Shown here: positions 7,832 to 17,369 of the stretch, piece by piece
Numbering within the stretch: the first letter of the stretch is position 1
How the letters are laid out: each line of letters starts with the position of its first letter
From: an uncultured Clostridia bacterium
GTDB lineage: Bacteria; Bacillota; Clostridia; Lachnospirales; Anaerotignaceae
Reading direction: 5' to 3'
DNA: 64,000 bases
Assembly (NCBI GenBank): GCA_902477755.1
Contig: CABSIK010000006.1
Span: forward strand, 90,905 to 154,904
Position numbers and translations under genes: made by a program
Notes under the pieces: generated by a model
What the model was told of the DNA's origin: nothing
What the model saw: the letters and a program-made list of their open reading frames with translations, nothing else
Database searches by the model: none

Positions 7832-9925
7832 ATGGATGAACTGTTTCTGGAAATTTTGAATTTATCCCTTTACGGCAGTTTTGCCATTGCGGCAGTGTTG
7901 ATTCTGCGGTTTTTACTGAAAAAAAGCCCCAAATCCATTTCTTATGTTTTGTGGCTGGTGGTATTTCTGGCATTGATTTTGCCTGTACGAATCAAAACTT
8001 CCTACAGTCCCATGCCTGTGGGTGTAGAGAGCTTTCGGCAGGAGAAGCTATATCAGGCAGTGCCGCAGGTGGAAAGCGGAATTTCTGTTGTGGATGATTT
8101 TGTGGCGGAGCGGACACCTGTGCGAAAATTGGGGGAAGAAGTTTTTCCCATGGAACGGATGGTGGAAGGGGCTTCTGTTGTTTGGTTTGCAGGGACAGTG
8201 ATTTTGCTGGGATACGGCATGATTTCTTCTTGGAAACTGCGGAAGAAACTGAAAAATGGGGAAAAGCTGGAACCTTATGTGTATCAGGTGGAAGGACTGC
8301 CAACAGCGTTTGTTATGGGGATGCCGCCCTGCATTTACATTCCGGCGGATTTGACAGAGGAAGAACGGGAGTATGTGCTCTGTCATGAGAGAATCCATAT
8401 CAAACGGCATGATATGCGCATCAAGCAAGGGGCTTTTGTCATTCTTTGCCTGCATTGGTTCAATCCGCTGGTGTGGCTGGCGTTCCGGTGTATGGAAGCG
8501 GATATGGAAAGCTCCTGTGATGAAAAAGTGCTGGAAAAAATGGGGATGGACATCAAAAAAGGATATTCCCTTTCTCTGGTGCGGCTGTCGGCGGAAGAAA
8601 GATGGTTTGGTACCCCTTTGGCTTTCGGGGAAAAGCCCATCAAAACAAGGGTGAAACATATTTTACAATACAAAAAGCCTGTTTCCGTTGTGGCTGGACT
8701 GGCAGTTGTGGCGGCAGTGGCAGTGGGATGCGCCATCTGGAGTGCGCCCGAGGACAAAAATGATATCCATACCATTGCCAGAATGGAAGAAGAAAAGATT
8801 GCGCCTGTAGTGGAAGAACAGGGCAGTCATATCATTGACAGAGAAGTGCTGAGTTCTGAAGGGCATTACCGTGTGGAAGGATTACTGGGGGAAGGTATCG
8901 TTGCGGAAGTCTGGTCAGGAGAATGTCGATACCAGCTGGACAGTGACAAGCCTTTACAGTTGCCGGAAGGCGTTACACAAGAAGGAGAGTATTTATATTT
9001 GGAATCTGAAAAATACGCCTTTGGAGCAATGGATTTGCCGGAACCTGATGAAAGCGGCGTTGCGGAATTTTCCTATACAGAGGAACAGGCGGCTTTATTC
9101 GGTGTATGCTTCGGCAGCATTTATCCCTATGAACTGACTATGCCGCAGGAAGAAATGGGGACCATGGTACGGGCGCTTCTGGAGGAAAAAGGATATATTA
9201 CACCGGAAACTTATGGGGGAAATCATATCATTGTGGATGTATCTCTCCATCAGCAGAAAGGATACAGCGACTGGCGGCTGCTTCTGTCCCAGCCTGTGAA
9301 ACAGGGGGATGGCGGTATCTGGTGCGTGGAACGATGGAGCGATGAGATGGGAAATCTCTATTACAATTATGTCAGCGGCGCGGAAGAAGACGTTTATTAC
9401 GCCGAACAGCAGGCGCAGTGCGACGCAGGACACAAAGTAGGGCTTTTGAATCCCGAAGATGTTGCCATGACATTTCTGCGGAAGGATATGGAGCTTTGGT
9501 CTGTGACCACAGACGATATTGTGGTGAGAGAAGGAACTTTGGAGGATTTTTATGGTGATATGTCCTCGAAGCGGTTTGGGTATATTACGAAGCTGGATGC
9601 AAAAGAGGGAATCCTTCATTTGAACGAAGCCCAGTGGTATACAGAGGAAAACCGAGAACGTCTGGCACAGGTGCATTTAGACCCCAATATGGAAATGCCA
9701 AACGGATATTATATCCGCACATGGGAAAACAATACTGCCATGGATTTGGGAAAACGACCGGAAATTTTGGTGGTGGAATTTACGGAAAACGGCGTGGAGC
9801 AGAAACAGCTGAAAAGCTGGAAAGAACTGCGGAAGCATCTGGAAGAAGAAGGGGGATATTTACCTTTCTGGATTACTTCGGAAAATGGTATTGTGACAAA
9901 AGTAGAAGAACAGTATGTTCCGTAA
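7832..9925 (+). CDS. M56-family (BlaR1-like) membrane metalloprotease sensor with a non-PBP outer domain
   Basis: The protein has 697 residues. The first 300 form the BlaR1/MecR1 module: helices near residues 10-28, 35-53 and 113-131, the zinc-protease motif HERIH (about 185-189) and a further helix (about 283-303, VVAGLAVVAAVAVGCAIW). In BlaR1 the following extracellular domain is a penicillin-binding domain with STxK, SxN and KTG motifs. None of these is visible here: residues 304-697 are an acidic, unrecognised domain. The family senses a signal outside and cleaves the BlaI-type repressor inside. The operon position (2 bp after the repressor) supports the same logic, but the ligand is unknown and is probably not recognised by a classical penicillin-binding fold. 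Confidence 0.8.
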   Translation: MDELFLEILNLSLYGSFAIAAVLILRFLLKKSPKSISYVLWLVVFLALILPVRIKTSYSPMPVGVESFRQEKLYQAVPQVESGISVVDDFVAERTPVRKLGEEVFPMERMVEGASVVWFAGTVILLGYGMISSWKLRKKLKNGEKLEPYVYQVEGLPTAFVMGMPPCIYIPADLTEEEREYVLCHERIHIKRHDMRIKQGAFVILCLHWFNPLVWLAFRCMEADMESSCDEKVLEKMGMDIKKGYSLSLVRLSAEERWFGTPLAFGEKPIKTRVKHILQYKKPVSVVAGLAVVAAVAVGCAIWSAPEDKNDIHTIARMEEEKIAPVVEEQGSHIIDREVLSSEGHYRVEGLLGEGIVAEVWSGECRYQLDSDKPLQLPEGVTQEGEYLYLESEKYAFGAMDLPEPDESGVAEFSYTEEQAALFGVCFGSIYPYELTMPQEEMGTMVRALLEEKGYITPETYGGNHIIVDVSLHQQKGYSDWRLLLSQPVKQGDGGIWCVERWSDEMGNLYYNYVSGAEEDVYYAEQQAQCDAGHKVGLLNPEDVAMTFLRKDMELWSVTTDDIVVREGTLEDFYGDMSSKRFGYITKLDAKEGILHLNEAQWYTEENRERLAQVHLDPNMEMPNGYYIRTWENNTAMDLGKRPEILVVEFTENGVEQKQLKSWKELRKHLEEEGGYLPFWITSENGIVTKVEEQYVP

Positions 9926-9947
9926 AAGAAAAAGGCACAGAATTGAT

Positions 9948-10116
9948 GGTGTCGAAAAAGTCGACACCCTTCGTCAAAATCAGGATTTTGACGAGGTTAC
10001 TGTATGTATAAACAGTACGTTCCATCGGCATAAAAATGCCTTGAAACGTGCTGTTTTCCTCGTCGGAAGTGAATTCCGACTGCGGATTCCATTTGGGACA
10101 CGCTTCGTTTCCCAAA
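9948..10116. repeat. array of six consecutive hairpins
   Basis: Six inverted repeats follow each other between two convergent genes: GGTGTCGA/TCGACACC (9948-9968), CGTCAAAATC/GATTTTGACG (9972-9993), TACTGT/ACAGTA (9998-10017), GGCA/TGCC (10027-10040), GTCGGAA/TTCCGAC (10062-10080) and TTTGGGA/TCCCAAA (10092-10116). No protein is convincing here. It may be a structured RNA, a bidirectional termination zone or a decayed repeat element. It is single-copy in this window. Confidence 0.6.
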
Positions 10117-10171
10117 CCCTTCCGCGTTCTTGCAAAAGTGTAAAATATAATTTTTTGACAGTCTGAGAATT

Positions 10172-10810
10172 TTAGATGGGTTCTGTGCCTTTTGTATTTG
10201 CAAAGATTTTGTCCATACGGGGAAGGTCGTAGTCTAAAAGCCAATTGTGGCAGTCCTCATAAAAAGGAGACAGAAGGGCTTTGTCTGCCGCCACCAAGTC
10301 CATGCCTCTGTCATCATAGAGATGGAGGAGGAAAGGTGTCTGAGTATTGAAAAAGAAAACAGCAGAGGAAAGCTCCAGAAATCCGGCGAAATCTGTTTTT
10401 AGGATACCGTCCAGCAGAGCGGAAGTTTTGGGAGGCGTTTCTTTCATATCCCAGAAAAAGAAGATACGGGTAAAGGGTTCGCCGTCACGGTCAACGGTTT
10501 CCTGCTCATAGACCTCCGCAGGCTCCGGCAGACGGGCAAGCTTGCAGAAACGGTCGAGAAGCTCGTTGACGTCGGAATCCATATCCGGTGTACGGTAAAG
10601 CACCCAAAGGAGGGTATCAAAGGCAGGCGCTTTTTCATAAAGAAAAGAGGTGCGCCAGTATGCCATACGGAAATAACGGGGGTCCTTGGTGGAAATGTCC
10701 TCTGGACCAATCTCGAAGCGAAGGGACAGGGGGCTTTCGTAGAATATGGGTAATTGCAGACGTTCATTGCCTAATGCCTGCAATGTGGACAGGGTTCGTT
10801 CTAATAACAT
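10172..10810 (-). CDS. DUF3885-type protein of unknown function
   Basis: A 212-residue soluble protein on the minus strand, starting at an ATG preceded by AAAAGGAG. The C-terminal part (YDDRGMDLVAADKALL, then a Phe/Tyr-rich DCHNWLLDYD segment) resembles the DUF3885 domain found in small Firmicute proteins. No signal peptide, membrane segment or catalytic motif is visible. It stands alone: its neighbours are the convergent protease gene and, upstream, a palindromic element. Function cannot be inferred. Confidence 0.65.
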   Translation of the reverse strand: MLLERTLSTLQALGNERLQLPIFYESPLSLRFEIGPEDISTKDPRYFRMAYWRTSFLYEKAPAFDTLLWVLYRTPDMDSDVNELLDRFCKLARLPEPAEVYEQETVDRDGEPFTRIFFFWDMKETPPKTSALLDGILKTDFAGFLELSSAVFFFNTQTPFLLHLYDDRGMDLVAADKALLSPFYEDCHNWLLDYDLPRMDKIFANTKGTEPI

Positions 10811-10861
10811 GGGAGACTCCTTTTGTAATATTTTGCAATAGTATAGCAGAAAATAGGAAAG

Positions 10862-11067
10862 AAAAAAAGAGAATGGAAAAGCAAATTCCTCTTAAGAAAA
10901 CATTGATTTTTGCTTCCTCGATTACTTAAGGGGAATTGGGACGGCTATCTTCAGAAAAAGCATACAAAATAAAATCTTATAAAAATAAGCAAGCTGGAAT
11001 CCCCTATATCATAAGGATTTCAGCTTGCTTTGTTTTCTGATGAAGAATTCCCTAAGCGATTCTCTTT
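10862..11067 (-). terminator. terminator of the EamA gene, split by a palindromic element
   Basis: On the minus strand AAAGAGAAT (plus 11059-11067), just after the EamA stop codon, pairs perfectly with ATTCTCTTT (plus 10866-10874), followed by TTTTCTTT. About 184 bp lie between the arms, nearly all of it the repeat element at 10877-11055. Confidence 0.7.
10877..11055 (+). repeat. terminator-nested palindromic element, copy 2 (forward)
   Basis: It reads AAAGCAAATTCCTCTTAAG, the partner TACTTAAGGGGAATT, GGGACGGCTATCTTC, an inner hairpin with arms AAGCTGGAATCC and GGATTTCAGCTT (10991-11027), and TGTTTTCTGATGAAG. Its inner hairpin differs in sequence from the other copies yet stays paired. It lies inside the terminator stem of the EamA gene. 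Confidence 0.85.
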
Positions 11068-11071
11068 GGGT

Positions 11072-11932
11072 TTATGCTTTTTCTGTTCGGGTGGTACGCA
11101 GGAACATGGCAATGGCTGTGCCGCAGATGATGGCGTAGCCTACCCAGCTGAGCCAGTCAGGAATCTGTCCGAATACGATGAAGCCCAGAAGCGCCGAGAA
11201 GGGAATCTGGAAATAGTCGAAAACGGAAATTTCCCTTGCTGGTGCGTAGCAGTAAGCGGCAGTGATGGTGAACTGACCGCCGGCGGCAGAAAGACCTGCC
11301 AGAAGGAGTGTACCCAACTGCACCCAAGTCATAGGGTGGAAATCGAAAATCAGGAAGGGCAGCAGCACCACACAGGAGAACGCTGAGAAGAAGAACACGA
11401 TAAATGGCCCGGCAACGCCCTGCTGTCCCAGAGAGCGAACGTAAGTATACGCAAGACCTGCGCCAAGACCGCCCATAAGCCCGATAAGAGCAGGAATGAG
11501 ATTCATATTGCCTGTGGGTTTGACAATGAACAGAACACCGATGAAGGCAGTGATGATGGACAATGTCTGGAAGCGGTTGGGTTTTTCTTTCAGCAGGAAA
11601 ATGGCAAAAATCACCGCGAAGAAGGGGGACATCTTATTGAGCATGGAGGCGTCTGCCAGCACCAAATGGTCTACTGCGTAGAAGTTGCAGAGGACGCCGA
11701 CGGTGCCTGCCAATGCCCGCCAGAACAGATGCAGTTTTGCTTTGGGGGTAAAAGTCACTTTGGGACGTTCCCGATACAAAATGACAGCGGCGAAAATCAA
11801 GGCGACAAAATTTCGGAAAAAACTTTTCTGCATAGAGGGCAGGTCACCGGAAAGCCGCACAAACAGATTCATCAAAGCGAAAAAGAAGGATGATGCGGTG
11901 ATGCACAAAATCCCTTTTTGTTTTTGTGTCAT
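11072..11932 (-). CDS. EamA/DMT-family transporter
   Basis: A 286-residue, very hydrophobic protein with about ten predicted helices in two homologous five-helix halves, the EamA (drug/metabolite transporter) pattern. Helix 1 begins at GILCITASSFFFALM; the second half begins near residue 145. Such proteins export or import small metabolites, amino acids or nucleotides; the substrate cannot be told. It has AAAGGAG upstream of the ATG and lies divergent from nothing and downstream of queH on the same strand, separated by a terminator, so it is probably its own transcription unit. Length is normal for the family. Confidence 0.85.
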   Translation of the reverse strand: MTQKQKGILCITASSFFFALMNLFVRLSGDLPSMQKSFFRNFVALIFAAVILYRERPKVTFTPKAKLHLFWRALAGTVGVLCNFYAVDHLVLADASMLNKMSPFFAVIFAIFLLKEKPNRFQTLSIITAFIGVLFIVKPTGNMNLIPALIGLMGGLGAGLAYTYVRSLGQQGVAGPFIVFFFSAFSCVVLLPFLIFDFHPMTWVQLGTLLLAGLSAAGGQFTITAAYCYAPAREISVFDYFQIPFSALLGFIVFGQIPDWLSWVGYAIICGTAIAMFLRTTRTEKA

Positions 11933-12019
11933 AAAAAAACTCCTTTCAAAAAAATCGCACGGGGTTTATTATACGACGGTTTTCTGGGAAAGAAAAGAGA
12001 AAATCGGGCTTTTTCCAAA

Positions 12020-12060
12020 AAAAGAACAGCAAGATGCCGCAAAAGGGATTCTTGCTGTCT
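12020..12060 (-). terminator. terminator downstream of queH
   Basis: On the minus strand CAGCAAGA pairs with TCTTGCTG, followed by TTCTTTTTTT. It lies just after the queH stop codon and would isolate queH from the EamA gene. Confidence 0.8.
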
Positions 12061-12069
12061 GATTTGGTT

Positions 12070-12723
12070 TTATTTGCCGTCCATGGCTTTTCTGCGGGCT
12101 TCGGCTTCCGCTTTGGAAAAGGGACAGCCGCAGTAATCCTGACGGTAGAGATGATACTGTTCTGACAGTTCGCAGGAGCGTTTATAGCCGTTTTTCTTTT
12201 TGAAATCGGAAAAGAGATAGGAAACGCTGTAGGTTTCTGCCAGTTCTTTGCCGATGGCATTGAGCACCTGGGCGTTTTTGTGGGGGCTGATGGAAAGGGT
12301 GGTGGTGAAGTAATCAAAGCCGCCAGTCTTTGCCGCTTCTGCTGTCTTTTTCAAACGAAGGGTATAGCAATCGAAGCAGCGCTGTCCACCTTCCGGCTCC
12401 TGTTCTCTGCCTTTTGCCATGGCAAAGAAGGTTTCCGGATCATATTCCCCAACAATGCAGGATACTTCGCCTTCCAAAGGCATCTGGGAGATAAGTTTCT
12501 GCTGTTCTTCCGCACGGTGGGTAAATTCCGCCGCAGGGGAGATATTGGGGTTATAGTAATATACGGTAATGTCAAAGTAATGGGAGAGATACTCCAATAC
12601 ATAAGAAGAACAGGGGCCGCAGCAGCTATGAAGCAGCAGACGGGGACGGCGTTCTTCCTTTTCTATGGTCTTTAACGTGCGTTCCAGCACGATCTGATAA
12701 TTCTCTTTCTGCAAGATAAACAC
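12070..12723 (-). CDS. queH: epoxyqueuosine reductase QueH
   Basis: QueH reduces epoxyqueuosine in tRNA to queuosine, the last step of the pathway, and replaces QueG in many Firmicutes. The 217-residue protein shows the family's cysteine pattern: LLLHSCCGPCSSYVLEYL near residues 28-45, a C-x2-C motif (CFDC) near 119 with CYTLRL following, and YCGCPFSK near the end, which together bind the iron-sulfur and metal centres. TTTLSISPHKN is another conserved family motif. It stands alone on the minus strand. The start is an ATG at 12723 after the region reading CGAGGTG. Confidence 0.92.
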   Translation of the reverse strand: MFILQKENYQIVLERTLKTIEKEERRPRLLLHSCCGPCSSYVLEYLSHYFDITVYYYNPNISPAAEFTHRAEEQQKLISQMPLEGEVSCIVGEYDPETFFAMAKGREQEPEGGQRCFDCYTLRLKKTAEAAKTGGFDYFTTTLSISPHKNAQVLNAIGKELAETYSVSYLFSDFKKKNGYKRSCELSEQYHLYRQDYCGCPFSKAEAEARRKAMDGK

Positions 12724-13017
12724 CTCGTTTCTATCTCAAACAGTGTAACAGGTAGAGGAGAAAATGTAAAGAATGGTGATGCATTTAAAAAAGAACAAAA
12801 ATATTTCACAAAATTGCGATTTTCGGAGTTTGTGAAAACAAAAAACAGTCATGAAATTTCAACGGAATTTTTGCGCTGTTTTATACAAAATGTCACTTGT
12901 GCTAAAAATGCAATGGGAAAGAACAGAGAAAAGCAGGAAAGGGGTTGTGCAAATGGGAGAAGGGAAAAAAGCAATAAAAAAAGGCGGTAAACCGCCGGAA
13001 AATCAAGGGAAAGGGGC
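12724..13017. other. intergenic region between queH and the rpoB promoter
   Basis: No convincing gene. It is A-rich with a small GGCGGT-AA-ACCGCC hairpin at 12981-12996 that lacks a T-run. The queH promoter should lie near its left end. rplJ and rplL, which usually precede rpoB, are not here. Confidence 0.6.
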
Positions 13018-13046
13018 TTGACAGCCAGCTTTAGGTGTGGTAAAAT
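13018..13046 (+). promoter_or_regulatory. rpoBC promoter
   Basis: TTGACA (13018-13023) and TAAAAT (13041-13046) with a 17-bp spacer, near consensus. Transcription should begin near 13053, leaving a leader of about 440 nt before rpoB. Confidence 0.8.
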
Positions 13047-13052
13047 ATCTCA

Positions 13053-13491
13053 CACATTGGCAAACAAGCACACATATCCATCATTTATGGTCAGTATAGC
13101 ACAGGGAAATGCAAAATTCAACATTTTTTTGCGAAGCTCCGCAGGAACCTTGAAATACAGGGGATTTCTGGCACATAAGGATTGCGGTTTGTTTGGAATT
13201 ATTGGCTTTTATATGGTGAACGGGAGGCTGTATGGCAAACTGTTCAAAAGTTGCATTAGAATTTCTTAGATAAAAGAGGCTTTTGTCACGACCACTGATC
13301 AAAGGTGGTGCAGGCAAAGGTCTAGCTTTGTTTGGGCAATTCTAAATTTTTTGCGCAAAAGCAGAAAATTTCTGCAAAAAGCAGCTGCCATGGACGCCTG
13401 ATAGAGAGAAACGACAGGTCGTTTTTCTGTATCAAGTGTCCGTAGGGCAGTGGTAATGTCGGTGTGATAGATAAATTCGAGAGGTGACAAG
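13053..13491 (+). other. long structured 5' leader of rpoB
   Basis: The leader holds successive hairpins: ACCAC/GTGGT (13291-13309), CAAAG/CTTTG (13315-13330), GCAGAAA/TTTCTGC (13361-13375) and AGAGAAACGAC/GTCGTTTTTCT (about 13405-13428), the last resembling a weak terminator 65 nt before the start codon. An ORF of 83 codons at 13018 has no ribosome site and is not credited. The arrangement suggests attenuation or feedback control of rpoBC. Confidence 0.5.
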
Positions 13492-16400
13492 ATGGAAAAA
13501 AACAGAATTCATGCACTCCGTTTTGGCGACACGACACGAATGAGCTATTCCAAAATCAATGAAGTTTTGGATATGCCCAATCTGATCGAGGTGCAGAAGG
13601 ACAGTTACCAGTGGTTTTTGAAGGAAGGTTTGAAGGAAGTATTTGAAGATATTTCCCCCATCACAGACTTCAGCGGCAATCTGGTGCTGGAATTCATTGA
13701 TTTTACATTGGATTCCGAACCCAAATTCTCCATTGAAGAATGTAAGGAACGCGATGCCACCTATGCGGCAGCATTGAAAGTGAAAGCAAGACTGTATAAC
13801 AGAGAATTGGACGAACTGAAGGAACAGGAAATCTTTATGGGCGATTTCCCTCTGATGACAGAAACAGGTACCTTCATCATCAACGGTGCAGAACGTGTTA
13901 TCGTCAGCCAGCTGGTTCGTTCCCCCGGCATTTACTATGCTTCTGATTTTGACAAAGTTGGGAAAAAGCTGCTTTCTGCAACTGTTATCCCCAACAGAGG
14001 TGCTTGGCTGGAATATGAAACAGACTCCAACGATGTATTCTATGTAAGAGTTGACCGTACCAGAAAAGTTCCCGTGACCGTTCTGATTCGTGCACTGGGC
14101 ATTGGCTCTGACGCGGAAATCATTGACCTGTTTGGCGAAGAACCTAAGATTCTGGCAACACTGGAAAAAGACGTTTCCAAATCTTACGAAGAAGGTCTGA
14201 TTGAAATTTATAAAAAGCTGCGTCCCGGCGAACCTCCCACAGTGGAAAGTTCTGAATCCCTGCTGCGCGGCATGTTCTTCGATCCCAAACGTTATGACTT
14301 GGCAAAAGTAGGCCGTTACAAATTCAACAAGAAACTGGCTCTGAGAAACAGAATCCGCGGCGCGAAACTGGCAGAAGCAGTGGTTGACCCTATGACAGGA
14401 GAAGTGCTGGCTGAAGAAGGCGCAGTGCTGACAATGGAACTGTGCGATACTATCCAGGACAGCGGTATCGACCACCTGTATATTGAAGTAGAAGAAAGAA
14501 AAGTAAAAATCCTGACAAACCGTGCAGTTGCAATTGATGCATATCTGGAAGAATTCGGTCTGACAGCAGACGATGTAAATATCAAAGAAAGAGTTTACTA
14601 TCCTGTGCTGGAACAGCTGCTGAACGAATACACAACAGCTGAAGAACTGAAAGCTGCCATCAAAGAAAACATCCACGAACTGGTGCCTAAGCACATCACA
14701 CTGGAAGACATCATGGCTTCCATCAACTATGTGATGCAGCTGGATTACGGCTACGGCAACGTGGACGACATCGACCATCTGGGCAACAGACGTATCCGTT
14801 CCGTAGGGGAACTGCTGCAGAACCAGTTCCGCATTGGTCTGTCCAGAATGGAAAGAGTTGTTCGTGAAAGAATGACAACACAGGATCTGGCTGTGGTAAC
14901 ACCTCAGGCGCTGATCAACGTGCGTCCTGTTACAGCTGCTATCAAGGAATTCTTTGGTTCCTCCCAGCTGTCTCAGTTTATGGACCAGAACAACCCTCTG
15001 AGTGAATTGACACATAAGAGACGTCTGTCTGCACTGGGCCCCGGCGGTCTGTCCAGAGAAAGAGCAGGCTTCGAAGTTCGAGACGTTCACCATTCTCACT
15101 ACGGCAGAATGTGTCCTATCGAAACACCAGAAGGTCCTAACATCGGTCTGATCAATACACTGGCAACATTTGCCCGCATCAATGAATATGGTTTCATTGA
15201 AGCGCCTTACAGAAAAGTAGACCAGAGCGGCGACGAACCTCGCGTAACAGACGAGTTCATTTACGTTACTGCTGACGAAGAAGAAAACTATAACGTAGCC
15301 CAGGCCAACGAACCTCTGGATGCAGAAGGCCACTTCGTTCATAAGAAAGTAACCGGTCGTCACCGTGAAGACATCATCGAAGTTGACAGAAGCCAGATCC
15401 ACCTGATGGACGTATCTCCGAAACAGATGGTATCCGTTGCAACAGCGCTGATTCCTTTCCTGGAAAACGACGACGCGAACCGTGCGCTGATGGGTTCCAA
15501 CATGCAGCGTCAGGCTGTACCTCTGATGGTAACTGACTCTCCTATCGTTGGTACCGGTATGGAATACAAAACAGCAAAAGACTCCGGTATCTGCGCTATC
15601 GCGAAAAACAGCGGTGTTGTAGAAAGAGTTTCCGCTAACGAAATCGTGATCCGCAACGATGAATCTATGCGCGACAGCTACAAACTGATCAAGTATCAGA
15701 GAAGTAACCAGAGCACCTGCCTGAACCAGAAACCTATCGTAAACGTAGGTGACAGAGTGGAAGCAGGTCAGATCATCGCAGACGGCGCTTCTACTTGTCA
15801 GGGTGAACTGGCACTGGGTAAAAACCCTCTCATCGGTTTCATGACATGGGAAGGTTACAACTACGAAGACGCGGTTCTGCTCAGTGAAAAACTGGTGCAG
15901 GACGACGTATATACTTCCGTTCATATCAATGAATTTGAAGCAGACGCCAGAGATACAAAACTGGGGCCTGAAGAAATCACAAGAGATATCCCCAACGTAG
16001 GCGAAGACGCACTGCGTGACCTGGATGAAAGAGGTATTGTCCGCATCGGTGCGGAAGTACACCCCAACGACATCCTGGTTGGTAAAGTAACACCTAAGGG
16101 CGAAACCGAACTGACCGCAGAAGAAAGACTGCTGCGTGCAATCTTCGGTGAAAAAGCAAGAGAAGTGAGAGATACTTCCCTGCGTGTACCTCACGGTGAA
16201 ACAGGTATCATCGTAGACGTTAAGATCTTTACCAGAGAAAACGGCGACGACGTAGGTCCCGGCGTAAATCAGCTGGTAAGAGTTTATATTGCACAGAAAC
16301 GTAAAATCTCCGTGGGCGACAAGATGGCTGGTCGTCACGGTAACAAAGGGGTTGTGTCCCGTGTACTGCCTGTGGAAGATATGCCCTTCCTGCCTAACGG

Positions 16401-17352
16401 CCGTCCACTGGACATCGTACTGAACCCTCTGGGTATTCCTTCCCGTATGAATATCGGGCAGGTATTGGAAACCCACCTGTCCCTGGCTGCAAAAGTTCTG
16501 GGCTGGAAAATCAGCACACCCGTATTCGACGGTGCAAACGAAATCGACATCATGGATACACTGGAAATGGCAAACGACTATGTCAATACAGAATGGGAAG
16601 AATTCTCCGAAAAATGGAAACCCCTGCTGGAAGGTGACATCTATGATGAACTGTATGCAAACAGAGATCACAGAGAAGAATGGAAAGGCGTTGCCATCAG
16701 CAGAGACGGTAAAGTTTCCCTGCGTGACGGCCGTACCGGTGAATTCTTCGATAACCGCGTAACCATCGGTTACATGCACTACCTGAAACTGCACCATCTG
16801 GTAGATGATAAGATCCACGCACGTTCCACTGGTCCGTACTCCCTGGTTACCCAGCAGCCTCTGGGTGGTAAGGCACAGTTCGGCGGTCAGCGTTTCGGTG
16901 AAATGGAAGTTTGGGCGCTGGAAGCATACGGCGCAGCTTACACACTGCAGGAAATCCTGACAGTGAAGTCCGACGATATCGTAGGTCGTGTAAAAACTTA
17001 CGAAGCTATTGTTAAGGGCGAAAACATCCCTGAACCCGGCGTGCCTGAATCCTTCAAGGTACTGCTGAAAGAACTGCAGTCCCTGGCACTGGATATCCGC
17101 GTACTGCGTGAAGACCAGACTGAAGTAGAAATCAAGGAATCCATTGAAGATGTGGATGATCTGAATGTAAATATCGACGGCTTTGAAGGCGAAGACGATG
17201 AATTCCGTCGTCCCAGACCTATGACAGCTGAAGAAGAACTGGTGGACTTCCTCTTTGATGATGAAGAAGGCACCGTACACGACAACAGCGACCTGCTGTC
17301 CGACGATTATGCCGGCGGCGAAGAACTGTTGGACGATTATGACGAAGAATAA
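13492..17352 (+). CDS. rpoB: DNA-directed RNA polymerase subunit beta
   Basis: A full-length 1286-residue beta subunit, which with RpoC forms the active-site cleft. Recognisable parts include the N-terminal EVLDMPNLIEVQKDSY, the rifampicin pocket (SSQLSQFMDQNNPLSELTHK and RRLSALGPGGLSRE, with the usual Asp, His and Ser of sensitive enzymes), MCPIETPEGPNIGLIN, the GDKMAGRHGNKGVVS loop and the C-terminal GGKAQFGGQRFGEMEVWALE clamp. The C-terminus is extended by an acidic tail (ending LLDDYDEE). ATG at 13492 follows GAGAGGTGAC. rpoC begins 17 bp downstream. Codon use is strongly biased, as expected for high expression. Confidence 0.98.
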   Translation: MEKNRIHALRFGDTTRMSYSKINEVLDMPNLIEVQKDSYQWFLKEGLKEVFEDISPITDFSGNLVLEFIDFTLDSEPKFSIEECKERDATYAAALKVKARLYNRELDELKEQEIFMGDFPLMTETGTFIINGAERVIVSQLVRSPGIYYASDFDKVGKKLLSATVIPNRGAWLEYETDSNDVFYVRVDRTRKVPVTVLIRALGIGSDAEIIDLFGEEPKILATLEKDVSKSYEEGLIEIYKKLRPGEPPTVESSESLLRGMFFDPKRYDLAKVGRYKFNKKLALRNRIRGAKLAEAVVDPMTGEVLAEEGAVLTMELCDTIQDSGIDHLYIEVEERKVKILTNRAVAIDAYLEEFGLTADDVNIKERVYYPVLEQLLNEYTTAEELKAAIKENIHELVPKHITLEDIMASINYVMQLDYGYGNVDDIDHLGNRRIRSVGELLQNQFRIGLSRMERVVRERMTTQDLAVVTPQALINVRPVTAAIKEFFGSSQLSQFMDQNNPLSELTHKRRLSALGPGGLSRERAGFEVRDVHHSHYGRMCPIETPEGPNIGLINTLATFARINEYGFIEAPYRKVDQSGDEPRVTDEFIYVTADEEENYNVAQANEPLDAEGHFVHKKVTGRHREDIIEVDRSQIHLMDVSPKQMVSVATALIPFLENDDANRALMGSNMQRQAVPLMVTDSPIVGTGMEYKTAKDSGICAIAKNSGVVERVSANEIVIRNDESMRDSYKLIKYQRSNQSTCLNQKPIVNVGDRVEAGQIIADGASTCQGELALGKNPLIGFMTWEGYNYEDAVLLSEKLVQDDVYTSVHINEFEADARDTKLGPEEITRDIPNVGEDALRDLDERGIVRIGAEVHPNDILVGKVTPKGETELTAEERLLRAIFGEKAREVRDTSLRVPHGETGIIVDVKIFTRENGDDVGPGVNQLVRVYIAQKRKISVGDKMAGRHGNKGVVSRVLPVEDMPFLPNGRPLDIVLNPLGIPSRMNIGQVLETHLSLAAKVLGWKISTPVFDGANEIDIMDTLEMANDYVNTEWEEFSEKWKPLLEGDIYDELYANRDHREEWKGVAISRDGKVSLRDGRTGEFFDNRVTIGYMHYLKLHHLVDDKIHARSTGPYSLVTQQPLGGKAQFGGQRFGEMEVWALEAYGAAYTLQEILTVKSDDIVGRVKTYEAIVKGENIPEPGVPESFKVLLKELQSLALDIRVLREDQTEVEIKESIEDVDDLNVNIDGFEGEDDEFRRPRPMTAEEELVDFLFDDEEGTVHDNSDLLSDDYAGGEELLDDYDEE

Positions 17353-17369
17353 GAAAGGAGAACAAGCCC

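Noticed and set aside
13018..13269. 83-codon plus-strand frame in the rpoB leader
   Set aside because: Its first codon overlaps the -35 of the promoter, there is no ribosome site, and the product resembles nothing.
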